Below are positions 48,646 to 57,706 of a DNA stretch of 64,000 nucleotides, one piece after another. The first letter of the stretch is position 1, and each line of letters starts with the position of its first letter. The DNA comes from Methylosinus sp. H3A. GTDB lineage: Bacteria > Pseudomonadota > Alphaproteobacteria > Rhizobiales > Beijerinckiaceae. Location of the stretch: the NCBI RefSeq assembly GCF_015709455.1, contig NZ_JADNQW010000005.1, positions 3,244,001 through 3,308,000 of the forward strand, given 5' to 3'. A program made the translations under genes and the position numbers. The notes beneath the pieces are model-generated. The model saw only the letters and a list, made by a program, of their open reading frames with translations, was not told the origin of the DNA and ran no database searches.

Positions 48646-49479
48646 ATGGCGGAAATCGAATCGGCCTCCGAGGGCGTCGCTGTCCTGCCGGCGGTGCGCT
48701 GCGTGACGGCGCGGGCTTTGCTGCTGGGTGAGCGAATCGACACTGGCGGCCTCGAGCGCGCCGATCTCGTCTCGACCTCGCCGCTCGCCTTTCCGGCGGG
48801 GCAGGCGGGTTTCGTCGTCCTCTACCGATTCGGCGTCGCCGTGCTGTTCGGCCTGTCGCCGCTCGAGGAGGACGAGATCCTCGCCAAGGTCGGCGCCCGC
48901 GTCGCCGGCGCCGCCACGCGGCGCGACGACGAGACGCTGGTGCTGGAGATCACGCCCGACAGCGACGACAAGACGATCGCCAATGGCCGCCTGGCGATCA
49001 AGGACGCCTCGGGCGAGCGGCTGCTGGTGGTCGCCGACGCTCTGGCCAAGAGCGTGGCGCTCGCCCGCGACGAGCGGCGCGTCAATGCGGTTTTCGACAC
49101 GATCGAGCCTTTCGCCGCCGAGCTCGCCAGCAAGGGCCGCCCGCCTTTCCGCCGCCGCGCCATGCTGGAGCTCATCGGCCAGACGCTGCTCGTGCAGCAT
49201 CGCGTCTCCGGCCGCGTCGCCGTCGAGGACAAGCCGGATGTGCTCTGGGACCGGCCGGATTTGGAGCGCCTCTATTCGAGGCTCGAGGACGAATATGAGC
49301 TCGAGGCGCGCGGCCAGACCTTGAAGGCCAAGGTCGACGTCATCGGCGAGACCGCGCGGGCGCTGACAGAGATCATCGACGTCGATCGCTCCGTGCGGCT
49401 CGAGGCGACCGTCGTCGTGCTGATCCTCGCGGAAATTCTGCTGACGCTGTTCCAGATCTTCGTTCAGCGGGCGCATTGA
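48646..49479 (+). CDS. RMD1/DUF155 family membrane protein
   Basis: The 277-residue protein has a mostly soluble body with AVRCVTARALLLGERIDTGG, VVLYRFGVAVLFGLSPLEED and DVLWDRPDLERLYSRLEDEY, and one C-terminal membrane helix (ATVVVLILAEILLTLFQIF). This is the RMD1/Sif2-like DUF155 family, whose eukaryotic members act in mitochondrial translation or sporulation; the bacterial role is unknown. The preferred start is ATG 48646, with GGAAGGGA upstream. Confidence 0.85.
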   Translation: MAEIESASEGVAVLPAVRCVTARALLLGERIDTGGLERADLVSTSPLAFPAGQAGFVVLYRFGVAVLFGLSPLEEDEILAKVGARVAGAATRRDDETLVLEITPDSDDKTIANGRLAIKDASGERLLVVADALAKSVALARDERRVNAVFDTIEPFAAELASKGRPPFRRRAMLELIGQTLLVQHRVSGRVAVEDKPDVLWDRPDLERLYSRLEDEYELEARGQTLKAKVDVIGETARALTEIIDVDRSVRLEATVVVLILAEILLTLFQIFVQRAH

Positions 49480-49504
49480 GACCGTTGATGTCGAAAGCGC
49501 GCGC

Positions 49505-50677
49505 GTGACCCTCGGTCAGCTCTCGATCCTGGCCGCGGCGCTCTTTCTCGTCGGCTCGGCGGAGGTCGTCGCCGGGCCGTTGATGACCGCCATGGCCCCG
49601 GATTTCGGCGTGCCGCCGGCGGCGATCGCCTATCTGCCGGCCGCCTACGGCCTCGCCTATGCCGGTTTCGCCATAATCGCCGGCCCCTTGTCCGATCGCT
49701 TCGGACGCAAGCGCCCGCTTCAGGCGGGGCTGCTCGGCTTCGCTGCGCTCAGCACCGCGCTCGCCCATTCGACGAATCTCTCCGTGGCGATCGCGCTCAG
49801 CGCCCTGGCGGGGCTCTGCGGGGCCTTCGTCCAGCCCAATTCGCTGTCCTTCGTCGCCGATTCCTCTTCGCCCGAGGATGTCGACATTCGCACCGCTCGC
49901 GTCTTCGTCGGTCTGATGTCGGCTTTCGTGATCACGCCGTCCATCGCGGGATGGATCGCCGATCGGTTCGGCTGGCGCTACGCCTATTATCTTCTGGCGC
50001 TGCTCGCGGCGCTCGCCTTTCTGGCGGTCTCGGCGGCGTTTCGACCCGGTCGCTCGCATGGCGGCGTCGTCGTCTCCTTCGTCGCGACCCATAAAGGCGC
50101 GCTGGCGACCCGAGGCGTCGTGCGGCGGCTGGCGGCGAGCTATTTCTGGCTCGGCTCGGTCGCCGGCTTCGGGGTGGTCGTCGCCGATGTCGCGGCCCGC
50201 AAGCTCTCGCTCTCGCCGACCGACGCCGGACTATTGGCCGGCTTCTTCGGCCTCGTCACCATCGCCGGCAATCTGGCGGGGCCGATGGTGCGCGCCCTTC
50301 TCTCCCATAGAGCCTTGCCGATCGCCTGCTTCGCCGCCTCTGCCGGGGTTTTCGCTTTCGCCATTCCGGCCACTTCGGTCTCGCAGCTCGCGCTCGTCGG
50401 ATTGCCCTGGGCCTTCGGCTACGGCTGCGGCGGCCCGCTCCATCACGCGCGGCTGAGCGGAATGTCCGCGCAATTTCGCGGCACGATCAATTCCTATCAC
50501 GCGAGCCTGCTCAATCTCGGCATTTTCTCGACCTCCTTCCTGTTCGGCGCGCTCGCGCCGACCGCGATCGACCTCTTCTATGCGCTCGTCGGCGGGATCT
50601 CCCTCATCGGCGCGTCGCTGCTCGCCATCGCCAATTTCGCCGAGCGGCGCGTCGCGACGAAAGGGCAGGGCGCCTGA
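49505..50677 (+). CDS. MFS transporter
   Basis: This is a secondary transporter with 12 helices and 390 residues, starting at GTG 49505. The major facilitator loop-2 motif reads GPLSDRFGRKRPLQ (near residue 60), and a second copy, weaker, sits in the C-terminal half. The general pattern is the drug:H+ antiporter or arabinose-efflux-like group; the substrate cannot be told. It starts 25 bases after the RMD1 gene and may be co-transcribed. Confidence 0.88.
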   Translation: MTLGQLSILAAALFLVGSAEVVAGPLMTAMAPDFGVPPAAIAYLPAAYGLAYAGFAIIAGPLSDRFGRKRPLQAGLLGFAALSTALAHSTNLSVAIALSALAGLCGAFVQPNSLSFVADSSSPEDVDIRTARVFVGLMSAFVITPSIAGWIADRFGWRYAYYLLALLAALAFLAVSAAFRPGRSHGGVVVSFVATHKGALATRGVVRRLAASYFWLGSVAGFGVVVADVAARKLSLSPTDAGLLAGFFGLVTIAGNLAGPMVRALLSHRALPIACFAASAGVFAFAIPATSVSQLALVGLPWAFGYGCGGPLHHARLSGMSAQFRGTINSYHASLLNLGIFSTSFLFGALAPTAIDLFYALVGGISLIGASLLAIANFAERRVATKGQGA

Positions 50678-50692
50678 CGCCCTCTCGCCGGC

Positions 50693-51616
50693 CTATTCGC
50701 AAACGAAGCGCGCCGCCTCTTCGACGACCGCCTCCGTCTCCCCGGGCGCGATCCAGCGAAACGACGGCAGCTGGTGGCGCGCGAAGGTGAATTGTCGTTT
50801 CGAATAATGTCGCGTGTCGAGCTTTCCCCGCGCGGCCGCCTCCTTGAGCGACAGCTCGCCGCGCAAAAAGCGCAGCAGATGCGGAGCGCCATGCGCGCGC
50901 ATGGCCGGCAGAGCAGGGTCGAGCCCGCGCGCCCCCATCGCCTCCACCTCGTCGAGCGCGCCTTTGCGGAGCATATCGTCGAAGCGCGCGTCTATGCGCG
51001 CATAAAGGTCTTCGCGCGGCGGGGCGAGGAAGAAGGCGCGGCATTCGGATTGGTCGAGCAGCGACGCCATGCGCGCGCCCTGGAAGGAGGCGAGAGGCTT
51101 TCCCGTCGCGTCGAAGACTTCCAGCGCGCGCAGGATTCGCTGCGGGTCGGTGGGCCTCAGCCTCGCGGCCGTCTCCGGGTCGCGCTCGGCGAGACGCGCG
51201 TGCAGATATTCCGGCGCCCGCCCCTCCGCTTCGGCGCGGATTTTCTCGCGCACCGCGGCAGGGACTTGCGGAATGTCGGAGAGGCCGTAGAGCGCGGCCT
51301 TGTAATACATGCCCGTGCCGCCGGCGACGACCGGCGTCAGGCCCTCCCGCGCGAGCTTGTCGAGCAGGAGGCGAAAATCCTCGAGCCAGCGACCGACGGA
51401 ATAATTCACGGAAGCGTCGACATGGCCGAACAGCTCGTGGCGCAGGCTCCGCTCCTCATCGGCCGTGGGGCGGGCGGTGAGAATGCGCAGGTCGCGATAG
51501 ACCTGCATCGAATCGGCGTTGACGACGGCGCCGCCGATGCGCCCGGCTATGGCCAGCGCGAGAGCGGACTTGCCGCTCGCCGTCGGTCCTGCGATGAGAA
51601 TGGCGCGTCTCGTCAT
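50693..51616 (-). CDS. miaA: tRNA dimethylallyltransferase
   Basis: This enzyme transfers the dimethylallyl group to A37 of tRNAs that read UNN codons. It has 307 residues from ATG 51616, with P-loop GPTASGKS at residues 10-17, then NADSMQVYRDLRILTARPT, VVAGGTGMYYKAALYG and LDTRHYSKRQFTFARHQL. It converges with the MFS gene and diverges from serB with only 28 bases between the start codons. Confidence 0.95.
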   Translation of the reverse strand: MTRRAILIAGPTASGKSALALAIAGRIGGAVVNADSMQVYRDLRILTARPTADEERSLRHELFGHVDASVNYSVGRWLEDFRLLLDKLAREGLTPVVAGGTGMYYKAALYGLSDIPQVPAAVREKIRAEAEGRAPEYLHARLAERDPETAARLRPTDPQRILRALEVFDATGKPLASFQGARMASLLDQSECRAFFLAPPREDLYARIDARFDDMLRKGALDEVEAMGARGLDPALPAMRAHGAPHLLRFLRGELSLKEAAARGKLDTRHYSKRQFTFARHQLPSFRWIAPGETEAVVEEAARFVCE

Positions 51617-51644
51617 CGGCCTTCGCAACGACAAAACGAGGGAA

Positions 51645-52547
51645 ATGTCAAAAGCGCCTGTCGAACATGTCGCGACTTTCGTCGCCGGCGCGGGTGGCCT
51701 GCCGCTGACGGCCGAGGCCGTCAGCGCGTGGAGCGCGCCCGTCGACTCGACCGACTGGCTGGAGCCGGGCGTCGCAGCCGATATTTTTTTCCGAATTGCG
51801 CCCGAGAGCTTGCCGGATATGCGTCTCGCATTGCGGGCCGCGGCCAGCGAAGCCGGGGCCGATGTGATCGTTCAGCCGAAGGCTGAGCGGCGAAAGCGTC
51901 TCCTCGTCGCCGATATGGATTCGACGATGATCGGCCAGGAATGCGTCGACGAGCTCGCCGAATTCGCCGGCATTCGCGAGCGAATCGCCGAGATCACCGA
52001 AAGGGCGATGCGCGGCGAGCTCGATTTCGAGCCGGCGCTGCGCGAGCGCGTCGCTCTGCTCGCCGATTTGCCCGTCGCGATCATCGAAACGATATTGACC
52101 GAGCGCCTGACCTTCACGCCCGGCGCGCGGACTCTGGTCGCGACCATGCGCGTCAATGGCGCCTATGCGGCGCTCGTCTCCGGCGGCTTCACCCTCTTCG
52201 CCGAGAAGATCGCGGCCGGCCTCGGCTTCGACGAGGCGCGCGCCAATCGGCTGGAGACGCGCGATGGGCGGCTCACCGGCGTCGTGCTGCCGCCGATCGC
52301 CGGCGCGGCGGCCAAGCGCGAGGCGCTCGAGGAGCTGCGCGCGAGATTGGGGCTGCCGGTCGAGGCGACGCTCGCGGTCGGCGATGGCGCCAATGATCTC
52401 GACATGCTCGCCGCGGCCGGGCTCGGCGTCGCCTATCACGCCAAGCCGAAGGTGGCCGCTGCGGCGGCCGCGCGCGTCGATCACGGTGATCTTACGGCTC
52501 TGTTGTTCGCGCAGGGCTATCGCCGCGCGGATTTCGTCGAGGCGTAA
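51645..52547 (+). CDS. serB: Phosphoserine phosphatase
   Basis: This haloacid-dehalogenase-fold enzyme makes L-serine from phosphoserine. It has 300 residues from ATG 51645, with GAGGGA upstream. The N-terminal 80 residues are a reduced regulatory domain. The catalytic motif DMDST is at 90-94, where D90 is the phosphorylated residue, then GELDFEPALRERVALLADLP, VSGGFTLFAEKIA and VGDGANDLDMLAAAGLGVAY complete the HAD motifs. Confidence 0.95.
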   Translation: MSKAPVEHVATFVAGAGGLPLTAEAVSAWSAPVDSTDWLEPGVAADIFFRIAPESLPDMRLALRAAASEAGADVIVQPKAERRKRLLVADMDSTMIGQECVDELAEFAGIRERIAEITERAMRGELDFEPALRERVALLADLPVAIIETILTERLTFTPGARTLVATMRVNGAYAALVSGGFTLFAEKIAAGLGFDEARANRLETRDGRLTGVVLPPIAGAAAKREALEELRARLGLPVEATLAVGDGANDLDMLAAAGLGVAYHAKPKVAAAAAARVDHGDLTALLFAQGYRRADFVEA

Positions 52548-52548
52548 T

Positions 52549-53709
52549 TCAGGCGCGGCTCTCCTGCGGCGGCGTCGCGACCGCGAAGCGATAGCGCGTG
52601 CGGGTGGCCTCGGAAGTGAGCCAGGCGGCGATCGCGACGCCGATGAAATGGCCGAGAAGCAGCGCGAAATTCACCAGCAGGATGAAGACGTCCAGCGCAC
52701 GGATGATCTTATTGGGGTCGGTGATGGCGATGCCGGGCGGCTGCGACACCGTCTTGGCGACGAGCAGCGAGACGCTGAGCGACAGGCCGACAAAGGATAG
52801 GACCACGCCGGCGAGGCCGATGAGCAGGCCGAGCGAGAGAAACCAGAAGGCCGTGACCTTGCGGACGCCGAGATAATCGGGCCGCGCCACTGAGCGCGCC
52901 GCGCGCGTATAGAAAAAAGCGAGCGCCGTTGCCGCGCAGAGCAGCAGAAAGGCGCAGAAGCTCCAATAGATCGCGTCGCCATAGCCCGATTGGCTCGGGC
53001 TGAAGGCGCGTCCCGAGGTCGAGAATTGCAGCAGCACGCCGCTCGCGAGCGCGATGGCGAGCTGCGGCCAGAATTGCAGCCAGCCGAACAGGCGTAGCCG
53101 CGAGGACAGGCCTTGCGTCGGCGAGGGCTCGATCAGAGCCGGCGCGAGCCGCGGGGCCTCGGGCGGGGGAGCCTCCTGCCGGAAGCGGGTGAAGCCGCCG
53201 AGCGCGAGATAGAGCGCGACAGAAACGGCGAAGATCACGGCGAGCAGACGATGCACCATGAGCAGCGCCTCGGAGGCCGTAACGCCGGCGAGGCCGAGCG
53301 CCTGAGCCGCGGCCGGACCCGATAGGTCGGCGAGCCGCGGGTCTGCCGCGGTCGAAACGGGCAGAGGAAAGCCGAAGACTTGGAGCGGCGCGCCGCCGAA
53401 ATAGCCCCAGAGCGCGCCGGTCGCGACCAGCAGGACGAGCGAGAGATAGATCGCGAATTCGCAGAAGGCGGCGCAGCATCGCCGCCCCTTCGACCAGCGC
53501 GCCGGCAGGGCCGGCGGCGGAACGGCGAGCCGCAGCACGATTTGCGCGAGCAGCAAGGCGCCGGCGAGGACGCCGAGCGAGACATGCAGCGCGAAAGGGA
53601 GGCTCGAGAGCGGCCGCTCGGCGAAAGCGGCGAGCCATCCGAGCGCCAGGATCAGGACGCCGAGGACGAGAAGCGAGACGAAATTGGCGCGGGCGATAGT
53701 CGAGCGCAT
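52549..53709 (-). CDS. Cytochrome b561-like/DUF3611 fusion membrane protein
   Basis: The 386-residue membrane protein has two parts. Residues 1-190 have four helices and the layout of a cytochrome b561/b-type subunit: ALHVSLGVLAGALLLAQIVL with a histidine in helix 2 and LLMVHRLLAVIFAVSVALYL with a histidine in helix 4, possible haem ligands. Residues about 205-386 match the DUF3611 pattern found mainly in cyanobacteria and plastids: RLFGWLQFWPQLAIALASGV, SLLVAKTVSQPPG, DPNKIIRALDVFILLVNFAL. It converges with serB one base apart. The combined function is unknown; a redox role in the inner membrane is inference. Confidence 0.7.
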   Translation of the reverse strand: MRSTIARANFVSLLVLGVLILALGWLAAFAERPLSSLPFALHVSLGVLAGALLLAQIVLRLAVPPPALPARWSKGRRCCAAFCEFAIYLSLVLLVATGALWGYFGGAPLQVFGFPLPVSTAADPRLADLSGPAAAQALGLAGVTASEALLMVHRLLAVIFAVSVALYLALGGFTRFRQEAPPPEAPRLAPALIEPSPTQGLSSRLRLFGWLQFWPQLAIALASGVLLQFSTSGRAFSPSQSGYGDAIYWSFCAFLLLCAATALAFFYTRAARSVARPDYLGVRKVTAFWFLSLGLLIGLAGVVLSFVGLSLSVSLLVAKTVSQPPGIAITDPNKIIRALDVFILLVNFALLLGHFIGVAIAAWLTSEATRTRYRFAVATPPQESRA

Positions 53710-53847
53710 GGGAATCGCTATCCGGCAAACGAAAACGCCCGCGTCGATCGGCGACGCAGGCGATCTTTTTCGCCAGATAGGGCGCTCTCGCCGAGGCGAA
53801 AGCCTAGGGCTGACCCGGCGCCGCGAGAGACGCCGGGCGGCGGCCCG

Positions 53848-55350
53848 TCAGTCGAGGGTCAAAGCGACGAAATGCGTGTCGCCCTGGGCGTTGGCGACGA
53901 TCAGCAGCGCCGATTTCTTGCCGCCGTCCTTCAGCGCCTTCACCTTCTTCACCGCATCGGAGGGGTCGGCGACCGGCTCCTGATTGATCTCGAGCAGAAT
54001 CTCGCCCGGCTGCAGGCGCTTGTCCGCCGCGTCGGAGCGCGGATCGACGCCGGTGATGATGACGCCGTTCTTCACATTCTCTTTGATCTGGAAGCGGTTG
54101 CGCAGCTCGTCCGAAATCGAGGAGAGCTCGAGGCCGAGCGCCTTCTGCGCGGCGGTCTTCTCGATATTCTCGCTCTTGGGCGTCTCTGTCGAGGCGAGCT
54201 TCTCGCCATCCTCGAGGCGGCCGAGCTTGATCGTTTTCGTCTGCTCCTTGCCATTGCGGACGATGAGGACTTCGACATCCTTGCCCACCGGCGTCGCGGC
54301 GACGAGCTTGGGCAGATCGCGCGATTCCTTGATGGCCTTGCCGTCGAATTTGACGATGACGTCGCCGGCCTTCAGACCCGCTGTCTTGGAGGGGCCCTTG
54401 TCGTCCACGCCGGCGACCAGGGCGCCGCGCGTCTGGCCGAGGCCGAGATTCTCGGCGATGCCGTCATCGACATTCTGAATCCGCACGCCGAGCCAGCCGC
54501 GCCGCGTCTCGCCGAACTTCTGCAGCTGCTCGATGACCGGCTGCACGGTATTGGCCGGCGTCGCGAAGCCGATTCCGACCGAGCCGCCCGAGGGAGACAG
54601 GATCGCCGTGTTGATGCCGATCACCTCGCCGTCGAGATTGAACAGCGGGCCGCCGGAATTGCCCTTGTTTATCGAGGCGTCGGTCTGGATGTAATTATCA
54701 TAGGGACCGCTGTCGATATTGCGGTTGCGGGCCGAGACGATGCCGGCCGTCACCGAGCCGCCGAGGCCGAAGGGATTGCCGACCGCGAGCACCCAATCGC
54801 CGACGCGAGCCTTGTCGCTGTCGGCGAATTTCACCGCTTTCAGCGGCTTCTCGGGCTTCACCTTCAGCACCGCCACATCGACCTTCTGGTCCTTGCCGAT
54901 CACCTCGGCCTTGAGCTTCTGGCCATCGGTGAAGATGACCGTCACCTCATTGGCGTCGGCGATGACGTGGTTGTTGGTGATGACGATGCCGGAGGCGTCG
55001 ATGACGAAGCCGGAGCCGAGCGACGCCGATTTGCGCTGGCGCGGCAGCTCCGGAGCGCCCTGGCCCTGCTGCTGGCGGCGCTTGAGGAACTCCTCGAACA
55101 ATTCGTCGAAGGGCGTCGAGGGCTGGCCGTTCGGGGTCGCCTCCTTGCCGCGCTTCTGCTCGACGGTCTGCGTCGCGGAGATGTTGACGACCGCGTCCTG
55201 CACCGTCGCGGCGAGGTCGGCGAGCGAATCGGGCCCTTTGGCGCGCGCCGGCGTCACCGCCAACGGACCCACGACGAGCGCGCCGACGAGCCCTGCGGCG
55301 AGGGCGCGCCTCAGCGCCGTGAAAAGCGAAACGGACGCGGCAGATGTCAT
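53848..55350 (-). CDS. degP: Do-family periplasmic serine protease/chaperone
   Basis: This trypsin-like HtrA protease clears misfolded envelope proteins. It has 500 residues from ATG 55350, with a signal peptide ending near TPARA/K at residue 37. Catalytic residues are H128 (ITNNHVIADA), D158 (KVDVAVLKV) and S232 (NKGNSGGPLF). Two PDZ domains follow (RRGWLGVRIQ; ITGVDPRSDA). The hydrophilic Q-rich LA-like loop is at about 60-105. AGGAGAG is a strong ribosome binding site. It is downstream of hflKC as in many relatives. Confidence 0.95.
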   Translation of the reverse strand: MTSAASVSLFTALRRALAAGLVGALVVGPLAVTPARAKGPDSLADLAATVQDAVVNISATQTVEQKRGKEATPNGQPSTPFDELFEEFLKRRQQQGQGAPELPRQRKSASLGSGFVIDASGIVITNNHVIADANEVTVIFTDGQKLKAEVIGKDQKVDVAVLKVKPEKPLKAVKFADSDKARVGDWVLAVGNPFGLGGSVTAGIVSARNRNIDSGPYDNYIQTDASINKGNSGGPLFNLDGEVIGINTAILSPSGGSVGIGFATPANTVQPVIEQLQKFGETRRGWLGVRIQNVDDGIAENLGLGQTRGALVAGVDDKGPSKTAGLKAGDVIVKFDGKAIKESRDLPKLVAATPVGKDVEVLIVRNGKEQTKTIKLGRLEDGEKLASTETPKSENIEKTAAQKALGLELSSISDELRNRFQIKENVKNGVIITGVDPRSDAADKRLQPGEILLEINQEPVADPSDAVKKVKALKDGGKKSALLIVANAQGDTHFVALTLD

Positions 55351-55537
55351 ACTATTGCTCTCCTGAGACCGGGCGGCGCCTCGAGCCGCGGCGAAAGCGC
55401 GAATTGCGTTCCGGGCGATCGACGATGCTGCGAAGACTGTCGGACGACTCCGCTCGCACTCTGCCAGCAAAGCGGCGAGAGTTGGGCGTTCGCTTAAATC
55501 CTACCTTCTGTACCTTATTTTGATGGCGATCGCGACT

Positions 55538-56449
55538 CTATTTCTTTTGCGGCGCCTGCTCCTCGGCGGGTTTGCCGGTCGAGGGCGTCCCGAAAAACTT
55601 GAAGAAATCCGACCGCGGGCTAACCAGGAAGCGGGTGTCGCCCGGTTTGAAGGCCGCCTCATAGGCCTGCATCGAGCGATAAAAGGCGAAGAAATCCGGA
55701 TCTCTGCCGAAGGCTTCGGCGAAAATGCGGTTGCGCTCGGCGTCGCCTTCGCCCTTGAGCTGATCGGCCCGGCGTTGCGCTTCGGCTTTCAGCACGATCA
55801 CATCGCGATCCGCCTTGGCGGTGATCTTCTGCGCCTGCTCGGAGCCCTGCGCGCGATATTCGGCCGCCTCTCGGGCGCGCTCGGTCTGCATGCGGCCGTA
55901 GACTTTCTCCGAAATCTGCTGCGGGAGATCGACCCGGCGAATGCGCGCGTCGACGACGTCGACGCCGAATTTGCGCGCTTCGAGATTGGCCTGCTGACGG
56001 ATTTTCACCATGAGCGCGGCGCGCTCGTCGCGCACGATCTGCTGCTGATTGGCCTCGCTCAGCACGCGCCGCACAGCCGAGTTCAGCACGGAGGCGAGCT
56101 GATTATTGGCCCCCGCTATGCCGCCGACCGATTGGTAGAAGCGCAGCGGATCGACGATGCGGTAGCGGATGAAGCTGTCGACCTCGAGCCGCTGATTGTC
56201 GGAGGCGAGCACTTCCAGATTGGGGCTCTCGACGTCGAGAATGCGATTGTCGAGGAAGATCACATTCTCGATGAAGGGAAATTTGTAATGCAGGCCGGGC
56301 TCTGTGATGAGCCCGCGGCCGGCGACCGGCTCGCCGAATCGCAGCACCAGCGCCTGCTCGGTCTGGGTGACGGTGAACAATGCGCCGCCGGCCGCGACCA
56401 GCGCCAAAATGGCGATGAGAACGCCGGATAGAGCCAGAGAACTCCTCAC
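55538..56449 (-). CDS. hflC: HflC, FtsH-regulating band-7 protein
   Basis: This membrane protein of the SPFH/prohibitin family forms a large cage with HflK around FtsH. It has 303 residues: an N-terminal helix (ALSGVLIAILALVAAGGALF), then QALVLRFGEPVAGRGLITEP and the band-7 core with VDARIRRVDLPQQISEKVYG, and a C-terminal coiled-coil (QGSEQAQKITAKADRDVIVL). Its start overlaps the hflK stop (ATGA), so the two are translationally coupled. Confidence 0.95.
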   Translation of the reverse strand: MRSSLALSGVLIAILALVAAGGALFTVTQTEQALVLRFGEPVAGRGLITEPGLHYKFPFIENVIFLDNRILDVESPNLEVLASDNQRLEVDSFIRYRIVDPLRFYQSVGGIAGANNQLASVLNSAVRRVLSEANQQQIVRDERAALMVKIRQQANLEARKFGVDVVDARIRRVDLPQQISEKVYGRMQTERAREAAEYRAQGSEQAQKITAKADRDVIVLKAEAQRRADQLKGEGDAERNRIFAEAFGRDPDFFAFYRSMQAYEAAFKPGDTRFLVSPRSDFFKFFGTPSTGKPAEEQAPQKK

Positions 56450-57564
56450 TTGCGGCCTCCTTGCGTGGAGGAAAAGCCGGGCAGGGGGAGATAGGGAACG
56501 ACAGAGCCGCCTCCCGGCGCCTCGTCGACGATGACCTTCTCCGCGCCGCCGAGCACGCGCTCCATCGTCTCGAGATAGAGGCGCTGGCGGGTGACCGACG
56601 GCGCCTTTTTGTATTGATCGTAGATCTGGTCGAAGCGGGACGCCTGTCCTTGCGCCTCGGCGACGATCTGCTCGCGATAGGCCTCGGCCTCCTGCAGGAT
56701 GCGCGCGGAGGCGCCGCGCGCCTCCGGCACGACTCGATTCGCATAGGCTTCCGCCTCATTGCCGAGCCTCTGCAGATCCTGCTGCGCGGAGGTCACGTCG
56801 CGGAAGGCGGCGATGACCGAGGCGGGCGGATCGACCGAAAGCAGCAGCACCTGCAGCACCAGCACGCCGCTGTGATAGTCGTCCAGCACCTTCTGCATCA
56901 GCTGCTGGCTCGCCGGCTCGATGAGCTTGCGGTCGGCGGTGAGAATCTTCTGGATCTGCGACTGGCCGACGATCTCGCGCATGGCGCTTTCGGCGATCGC
57001 CTTCACCGTGGACGCCGGATTGGCGACGTTGAAGGCGTAATCCTCCGGATGGGCGGGGTCGATCTGCCAGAAGACGCGGAATTTGACGTCGGCGATGTTC
57101 TCGTCGCCGGTGAGCATGAGGCTTTCTTCCGGCGCCTCGGGCGTCAGCGGGCCGCGGCGCGTGGCCGGCTGCTCGCGAAAGCCGATGTCGACGGCGTTGC
57201 GGTCGGTGACCGCGAGCTTGACCACCGTCCCGATCGGCGACGGAAGATTGTAATTGAGGCCGGCCTGGGTCTTGCCGCGATATTTGCCGAAGATCAGATT
57301 GAGCCCGACCTCATTGGGCCCGACCGTGTAGAAGCCGCTGGCGAGCCAGGCGAGCAGCGTCAGCAGCGCGAGAATGGCGACGCCGCGCCCGCCGAGGCCC
57401 GACGGCAGGAGCTGGCGCAGCCCATCCTGGCCGCGGCGCAACAGCTCTTCGAGATCGGGCGGGGCGCCGCCGCCGGGCGAACCGCCGCCGCCCCAGGGCC
57501 CTTGGCCCCAAGGGCCGTTGTCGTTCGGCTTGCGCGGGCCGCCGCCTTGACTGCTCCAGGGCAT
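56446..57564 (-). CDS. hflK: HflK, FtsH-regulating band-7 protein
   Basis: This is the partner of HflC, with 372 residues. The Gly/Pro-rich cytoplasmic N-terminus (PWSSQGGGPRKPNDNGPWGQ) is typical, then a helix (GVAILALLTLLAWLASGFYT), then VGPNEVGLNLIFGKY and the band-7 domain with LLLSVDPPASVIAAFRDVTS. It starts the transcript hflK-hflC, with degP after a gap of 187 bases. Confidence 0.95.
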   Translation of the reverse strand: MPWSSQGGGPRKPNDNGPWGQGPWGGGGSPGGGAPPDLEELLRRGQDGLRQLLPSGLGGRGVAILALLTLLAWLASGFYTVGPNEVGLNLIFGKYRGKTQAGLNYNLPSPIGTVVKLAVTDRNAVDIGFREQPATRRGPLTPEAPEESLMLTGDENIADVKFRVFWQIDPAHPEDYAFNVANPASTVKAIAESAMREIVGQSQIQKILTADRKLIEPASQQLMQKVLDDYHSGVLVLQVLLLSVDPPASVIAAFRDVTSAQQDLQRLGNEAEAYANRVVPEARGASARILQEAEAYREQIVAEAQGQASRFDQIYDQYKKAPSVTRQRLYLETMERVLGGAEKVIVDEAPGGGSVVPYLPLPGFSSTQGGRK

Positions 57565-57614
57565 ATCATCTCTTTTTGAAAAGGATCGCGCGCCGAAGAG
57601 CGGAACGCTGCTAT

Positions 57615-57643
57615 TTTATAGGCTTTGCCGGGCGCGTCGGCAA
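57615..57643 (-). promoter_or_regulatory. Candidate sigma-70 promoter of hflKC
   Basis: On the minus strand TTGCCG is followed after exactly 17 bases by TATAAA, about 50 bases before the hflK start. This is one of the best matches to the housekeeping consensus in the window. Confidence 0.6.
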
Positions 57644-57706
57644 TGAGCGGCCGAGGCCGCCTCCACGAAAAAACGCCGCCGTCCCGAGAATTGCGGGCCG
57701 AATCGG

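Noticed and set aside
53380..55497. Long plus-strand frame opposite degP and the b561-DUF3611 gene
   Set aside because: Arg/Leu/Asp-rich shadow of clearly recognised genes on the other strand.
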